From the NCBI GenBank assembly GCA_050180895.1, contig JBFXDS010000001.1, positions 620,001 through 684,000 of the forward strand: 64,000 nt of DNA, written 5' to 3'. The notes below the pieces were generated by a model. That model saw only the letters and a program-made list of their open reading frames with translations. It had not been told where the DNA came from and did no database searches. This stretch comes from JBGPEQ01 sp050180895 (lineage in GTDB: Bacteria; Pseudomonadota; Alphaproteobacteria; Dongiales; Dongiaceae). The position numbers and the translations under genes are program-made. Positions 57,912 through 64,000 of this stretch are shown here, piece by piece (the first letter of the stretch is position 1; each line of letters opens with the position of its first letter).

Positions 57912-58409
57912 TTATTCGGCCGCCGCAGCCGCCGCGGTCTCGCCGTCGAGGCTGCGCTTGCGCTCCATCAGCCGCTCGCCGAGCGCGGCGAGGTCCATCT
58001 TGGCTTTCTTCGCCTTCGGGAAGATCTCGCCTTCCTCCTCCTTCACGTGATGTCGGACGTATTCGCCGAGCACGAGGACGGTCGCGTCATACAGTTCGTC
58101 CGTCGGCATCATCTCCTCGAGCCGCGAGACCAGATCCTTGATGGTGGCATGCTCGACCTCGGCTTCGTCGAGCAGGTCCTCGGCGTCGGCGGCGTCGTAC
58201 AGGGCGGGATAGAAGATGTCCTCTTCGATCGTCGCATGCACCGTCAGGGCCGCGCAGACGCTGCGCACCAGCGCGGCCTTCTCGGCATCGCCGCCGTCCT
58301 TCTTCAGCTTCTCGAATTGCTTGAAGATTTTGTCGACAGCCTTGTGGTCTTCCGCCAGCAGGGTCAGCGCATCCTTGCTGCCGGCCCGTTTCTTCGTGCT
58401 TTGCTTCAT
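57912..58409 (-). CDS. Hemerythrin-like HHE domain protein
   Basis: A 165-residue four-helix protein with the di-iron ligands spread along it: LLAEDHKAVDKIF (His 22), VHATIEEDIFYPAL (His 58, Glu 62/63), EVEHATIKDL and YVRHHVKEEEGEIFP. The length and pattern match bacterial hemerythrins that bind oxygen or buffer iron. The same GGAAC-N17-ATTG element as at the PRC-barrel gene lies upstream, at about 58460-58485, suggesting stress sigma control. Confidence 0.85.
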   Translation of the reverse strand: MKQSTKKRAGSKDALTLLAEDHKAVDKIFKQFEKLKKDGGDAEKAALVRSVCAALTVHATIEEDIFYPALYDAADAEDLLDEAEVEHATIKDLVSRLEEMMPTDELYDATVLVLGEYVRHHVKEEEGEIFPKAKKAKMDLAALGERLMERKRSLDGETAAAAAAE

Positions 58410-58459
58410 GGCTTTCGGCTCCTTGTCGCGGGATTGATGTTGCGGGATTGCCGCCCAAT

Positions 58460-58485
58460 CAATCGCCGCCTTCCGCGAAGGTTCC
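58460..58485 (-). promoter_or_regulatory. Possible ECF-type promoter before hemerythrin gene
   Basis: GGAAC (complement of 58481-58485), 17 bases, then ATTG. This is the same spacing and same -10 as the element before the PRC-barrel gene. The nearby ECF sigma gene is a candidate driver. Confidence 0.45.
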
Positions 58486-58520
58486 GGAATTTTTCCGACG
58501 CCTTGAGGCCGGCCGTCGCG

Positions 58521-59186
58521 TCACTTCGCCGAGCGCAGCGGCTCCCCCTTCGGGGCGTCCTTCGGCCGGCGCGAGCGCCCGCCCTTGTGCGGCAGCCTGC
58601 CGGCGGAGGGGCGGCGCATGCCGTCGCGTCTCGGAGATTTGCCGTCGCGGCCCTGCGCCTCGGCGCGGTCGCGGCCGTCGTCGCCGGCTGGCGCTTGCAG
58701 CATCAGCTGCCGGCGGGCGCGCGATACACGGCTCTTCACCGTGCCGACCGGGCAGCGGCAGATCGCCGCCGCGGCCTCGTAGCTCAAGCCGCTGGCGCCG
58801 ACGAGGACGAGCGCCTCGCGCTGATCGGCGCCCAGCCGCCAGAAGGCACGCTTGAAGTCGCGGAGCTTGAGCGCGACTTCCTGCGACGGCCCGACATGTC
58901 CTGCCGCCAAGGCGGGATCCTCGAGCAGTGCCGAGCGAACGCGCTGTTCGCGCCAGCGGTTGTAGTAGAGGTTGCGCAGGATGGTGAAGATCCACGCCTT
59001 GAAGTTCGTTCCGGGACAGAACTGGGATTCGGCGGCGAGCGCGCGCACGGCCGCGTCATGGACGAGGTCGTCGGCCTGCTCGCGGTTTCGCGTCAGCGAC
59101 CGCGCGAAGGCGCGCAGATGCGGGATGCATTCGACGAGTGCCAAGCGGAATTCGAGAGACGCGCGCGGTTCCGTCGATGCATCCAT
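58521..59186 (-). CDS. ECF RNA polymerase sigma factor
   Basis: A 221-residue sigma factor. Region 2 is LRAFARSLTRNREQADDLVH with FKAWIFTILRNLYYNRWRE. Region 4 is FWRLGADQREALVLVGASGL with the helix-turn-helix YEAAAAICRCPVGTVKSRVS. It resembles the EcfG (general stress) type, but no NepR or PhyR gene is adjacent. The last 55 residues form an unusual basic tail (RRDGMRRPSAGRLPHKGGRS). It lies upstream of the hemerythrin gene with 111 bases between. Confidence 0.82.
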   Translation of the reverse strand: MDASTEPRASLEFRLALVECIPHLRAFARSLTRNREQADDLVHDAAVRALAAESQFCPGTNFKAWIFTILRNLYYNRWREQRVRSALLEDPALAAGHVGPSQEVALKLRDFKRAFWRLGADQREALVLVGASGLSYEAAAAICRCPVGTVKSRVSRARRQLMLQAPAGDDGRDRAEAQGRDGKSPRRDGMRRPSAGRLPHKGGRSRRPKDAPKGEPLRSAK

Positions 59187-59408
59187 TGACCTGCAACAAC
59201 TGCTGTGCGTGATGGACGGCCATCACCCTTGCCGACATATCCGGCCGACGCTCTCCCGCGATCTCGGCAGTCCTTTGGCAACGGGCAATTGAAGGAAAAA
59301 CGGAGTCGGCACCCATTCGGTTCCGTCGCTCGAGTCGGAAACCGCTGCTCGCACTGGCGTCTGCGCCGTCGCGGCCGGGAAACAAATCAAGCGGACCGGG
59401 GTTTGGAT

Positions 59409-59735
59409 ATGGAGCCGCCAACTGCGGCCGAAGGACTTGCGGGAGCAGCAGCCATGCGATGCGATGAACGAACGATAGAAGACGAGCTGGTGCAGGAACC
59501 GCCTTGCCTGACGATCGCCATCGTCGAGTTGGCATCGGTCCGGTCGCCCACGACCCGTCGGCAATTCGTTTGGATGGGAATGGATACCGTGCCCTATTTT
59601 CCCAAGCTCCAGCTCTACCTGCAGCGCCTGTCGCTGTCGGTGTTCAGCCAGATCGTCCGACTCCATGTCGATTCGAGCGGCCTGCCGCATCCGATCGACC
59701 TCAGCTTCCCGCAGACGTCCCCGACCTTGCACTGA
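59409..59735 (+). CDS. Doubtful hypothetical protein
   Basis: A 108-residue frame with a weak start. The second half (VPYFPKLQLYLQRLSLSVFS, LPHPIDLSFPQTSPT) has a codon pattern more gene-like than the first. There is no ribosome site and no recognised family. It lies in the gap between the sigma factor and LigD. Other frames in 59187-59830 look less convincing. Confidence 0.3.
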   Translation: MEPPTAAEGLAGAAAMRCDERTIEDELVQEPPCLTIAIVELASVRSPTTRRQFVWMGMDTVPYFPKLQLYLQRLSLSVFSQIVRLHVDSSGLPHPIDLSFPQTSPTLH

Positions 59736-59830
59736 GATCGGAGAAGGCGGAGAGGCCCAATGACTGATGCAGGGCCTTACCCGATCCTTTACGCTGCGCA
59801 TCCTGCGTCTGTGACGGCGGGAACCAGCCG

Positions 59831-61546
59831 ATGGCCAAGGCCGCGCGCGATCGGGCCGAACGGAGTCTGACGGCCTATCGCCGGAAGCGGGACTTCGGGC
59901 TCACGCGGGAGCCGGGCGGCCGCGTGCGGCGGCACGCGGGCGTGCTGAGCTTCGTCGTGCAGAAGCACGCGGCGCGCCGGCTGCACTATGATTTCCGCCT
60001 GGAGCTGGGCGGGGTCATGAAGAGCTGGGCGGTGACCAAGGGGCCGAGCCTCGATCCGCGCGTCCGTCGCCTGGCCGTGCATGTCGAGGACCATCCGATC
60101 GAATATTCGGACTTCGAGGGCACGATCCCGCCGGGTCAGTATGGCGGCGGCACGGTGATGATCTGGGATCGGGGCACCTGGGAGCCTGCCGGCGATCCCG
60201 CGCGCGGCTATCGCGACGGCAAGCTGAGCTTTCGTCTGAACGGGCGTCGGCTCAAGGGCGACTGGGCGCTGGTGCGCATGGACGGCCGCGGCGGCGACCG
60301 GCGCGAAAACTGGTTGCTGATGAAGAAGAAGGACGTGGCCGCCGATGCCGCCGACGGCGACCGCCTGCTGCGCGCGGCGACCACGAGCATCGTCTCGCAG
60401 CGGACCATGCATCAGATCGCCGCGGCGGGCGACCGGGTCTGGCGGAGCAATCGATCTGCGCCGGCGCCCACGGATGATCCGCCGCCGGCGCGCATCTCGG
60501 GCCCTGCCCGCCGCGGCAAGCGCGCGCCGATGCCGACCGTCATCGCGTCGCAGCAGGCGAACGTCCAGGGCCCGCGCGAGGACAAGCCGGCCGAGGAGAT
60601 CACTTTGAAAACACCCGCGAGCAGCGGCCGCAACCGCAAGAGCAGCAGCAAGAGCAAGAGGGGCGGCGGATCGAGCGACGTGATCGACTCGCTGCGCTTC
60701 ACCCATCCCGACCGCGTGCTCTATCCGGAGATCGGCCTGACGAAGCGCGGCCTGGCCGAATACTACCTGGAGATCGCAGATTGGATTCTCCCGGAGGTCG
60801 CGCGGCGGCCGTTGAGCCTGGTGCGCTGCCCGGACGGGCTGGGCAAGGGATGCTTCTACCAGAAGCATCTCGGCGCCAGCCCGCCCGAGGATCTGCGCTG
60901 CGCCCGCATCGAGGAGAGCGCCGGCCCGACCTGCTACGCCATGATCGAGGACGCCAAGGGCCTGGTGTCGCTGGTGCAGATGGCGGTGCTGGAGATTCAC
61001 CCGTGGGGCGCGCGCATCGACCGCCTGGAGCGGCCCGACCGGATGGTCTTCGATCTCGATCCCGATCCCGCCGTCGCCTGGACGGACGTCATCGCCGCCG
61101 CGCGCGAAACGCATGATCGCCTGCAGGCGCTGCGGCTGCGCAGCTTCGTCAAGACGACGGGCGGGAAGGGGCTGCATGTGGTGGTGCCGCTCGCCCGCCG
61201 CCATGACTGGGCGCAAATCCGCGGCTTCGCCAAGCGGTTCGCGGAGGCGATGGCGGCGGAGTCGCCGCGCCGCTACACCGCGCGCATGGCGAAGGCCTCC
61301 CGCCCGGGCCGCATCTTCATCGACTACTTGCGCAATGCGCGAGGCGCGACGGCGGTGGCGGCATATTCGGCGCGGGCGAAGCCGAGGGCGCCGGTGGCGA
61401 CGCCGCTGGCCTGGGAGGAGCTGGATCCCGGCCTGCGGTCGGATCATTTCACGGTCGAGACCCTGCCGCGCCGGCTGGCCGGACTCGGCGCCGACCCCTG
61501 GCGCGACATCGGCCGCATCCGGCAGTCCCTGGCCGAGCCGGGATAG
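59831..61546 (+). CDS. ligD: LigD-type protein: phosphoesterase and primase-polymerase domains, no ligase
   Basis: A 571-residue protein. Residues 1-190 are the 3'-phosphoesterase domain (QKHAARRLHYDFRLELGG with His 46, His 52, Asp 54, then VHVEDHPIEYSDFEGTIPPG). Residues 285-571 are the polymerase/primase domain (FTHPDRVLYPEIGLTKRGLA, MVFDLDPDP, TTGGKGLHVVVPLARRHDWA, IFIDYLRN). The ATP-dependent ligase domain normally between them (KxDG motif) is absent and replaced by a roughly 85-residue basic, Ser/Pro-rich linker. Such proteins work with Ku in end-joining. No Ku gene is visible here. Confidence 0.88.
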   Translation: MAKAARDRAERSLTAYRRKRDFGLTREPGGRVRRHAGVLSFVVQKHAARRLHYDFRLELGGVMKSWAVTKGPSLDPRVRRLAVHVEDHPIEYSDFEGTIPPGQYGGGTVMIWDRGTWEPAGDPARGYRDGKLSFRLNGRRLKGDWALVRMDGRGGDRRENWLLMKKKDVAADAADGDRLLRAATTSIVSQRTMHQIAAAGDRVWRSNRSAPAPTDDPPPARISGPARRGKRAPMPTVIASQQANVQGPREDKPAEEITLKTPASSGRNRKSSSKSKRGGGSSDVIDSLRFTHPDRVLYPEIGLTKRGLAEYYLEIADWILPEVARRPLSLVRCPDGLGKGCFYQKHLGASPPEDLRCARIEESAGPTCYAMIEDAKGLVSLVQMAVLEIHPWGARIDRLERPDRMVFDLDPDPAVAWTDVIAAARETHDRLQALRLRSFVKTTGGKGLHVVVPLARRHDWAQIRGFAKRFAEAMAAESPRRYTARMAKASRPGRIFIDYLRNARGATAVAAYSARAKPRAPVATPLAWEELDPGLRSDHFTVETLPRRLAGLGADPWRDIGRIRQSLAEPG

Positions 61547-61724
61547 TTCCGCAAATTCGATGGAATTTTCGGAATTTACTTATTATTAACTGCCAATGCT
61601 TAGAGTTCGCTAACCGTCCCAGCCGCCGCTGGGTCCCGGCCCGTTCCAGCGGCGCGGCGCCGGGAGTATGCGAGAAACGCCGGTCGAGGGGCGGAGCCGG
61701 CATGGGGCTATCGGTCGACGGGTC

Positions 61725-64000
<2,276 letters not shown>

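Noticed and set aside
59223..59801. Minus-strand 192-codon frame in the sigma factor-LigD gap
   Set aside because: No ribosome site, no family and a composition typical of non-coding high-GC DNA.

Overview
The window is GC-rich (roughly two-thirds G+C by eye), almost fully coding and chromosomal in character. It most likely comes from an alphaproteobacterium, probably of the Rhodospirillales type. The main evidence is the CckA-ChpT-CtrA phosphorelay with SciP, which is restricted to Alphaproteobacteria, together with an alphaproteobacterial-style DksA, an FdsA/FdsB soluble formate dehydrogenase and GlmU/GlmS. The genus cannot be fixed from the sequence. I see no phage, plasmid or insertion-sequence block and no CRISPR array. 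One tRNA (Val, CAC) is present.

Layout. 1-6.4 kb: the end of a CbtA-like cobalt transporter, a MarR regulator with a paired operator, a cysteine-synthase-like PLP enzyme, an MFS transporter divergent from a LysR regulator, and an FAD oxidoreductase. 6.5-10.5 kb: a tightly coupled radical SAM / methyltransferase / PhyH-dioxygenase operon, preceded by an unknown TTG-start gene and a broken winged-helix regulator. 10.8-16.7 kb: an ACT-like protein, an acyltransferase-like protein, tRNA-Val, gph, glmU and glmS. 16.7-20.9 kb: a lipoprotein, a glycine-rich secreted protein and a large caspase/Sel1/peptidoglycan-binding-like protein, downstream of a perfect CRP-type palindrome. 21-29.5 kb: NUDIX, DUF3775, dodecin, gabT/gabD, an ABC exporter and glutathione reductase, then a tandem duplication. 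29.8-36.1 kb: a HAD phosphatase, a decayed HGGK-type gene, class II DAHP synthase, a nicotinate phosphoribosyltransferase-like enzyme, a receiver protein and nadE. 36.1-41.3 kb: a lower-GC two-gene nucleotidyltransferase cassette between nadE and gltX, then cysS, mobA and a GST. 41.3-45.5 kb: NUDIX, copper amine oxidase, and two tandem paralogues of an unrecognised family. 45.5-51.5 kb: fdsB, an SGNH-like hydrolase and fdsA. 51.5-56.5 kb: the cell-cycle block chpT, a degenerate CheA/CheW-like gene, ctrA, a FliJ-like gene, sciP and dksA. 56.6-61.5 kb: general-stress-like genes (zinc-ribbon, PRC-barrel, hemerythrin, ECF sigma factor) and a LigD that lacks its ligase domain. 61.7 kb to the end: cckA, cut by the window edge.

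Functional themes. CckA passes phosphate through ChpT to CtrA, and SciP tempers CtrA output, so most of that circuit lies within about 12 kb. GabT and GabD together convert GABA to succinate. FdsAB would oxidise formate to CO2 with reduction of NAD. GlmS and GlmU make UDP-N-acetylglucosamine. The least explained parts are the radical SAM operon, the caspase cluster, the nadE-gltX nucleotidyltransferase pair, the tandem paralogues at 43.9-45.3 kb, the SGNH gene inside the fds operon, and the PE-Pol-only LigD. All functional statements rest on motif recognition from the sequence; no database search was run.
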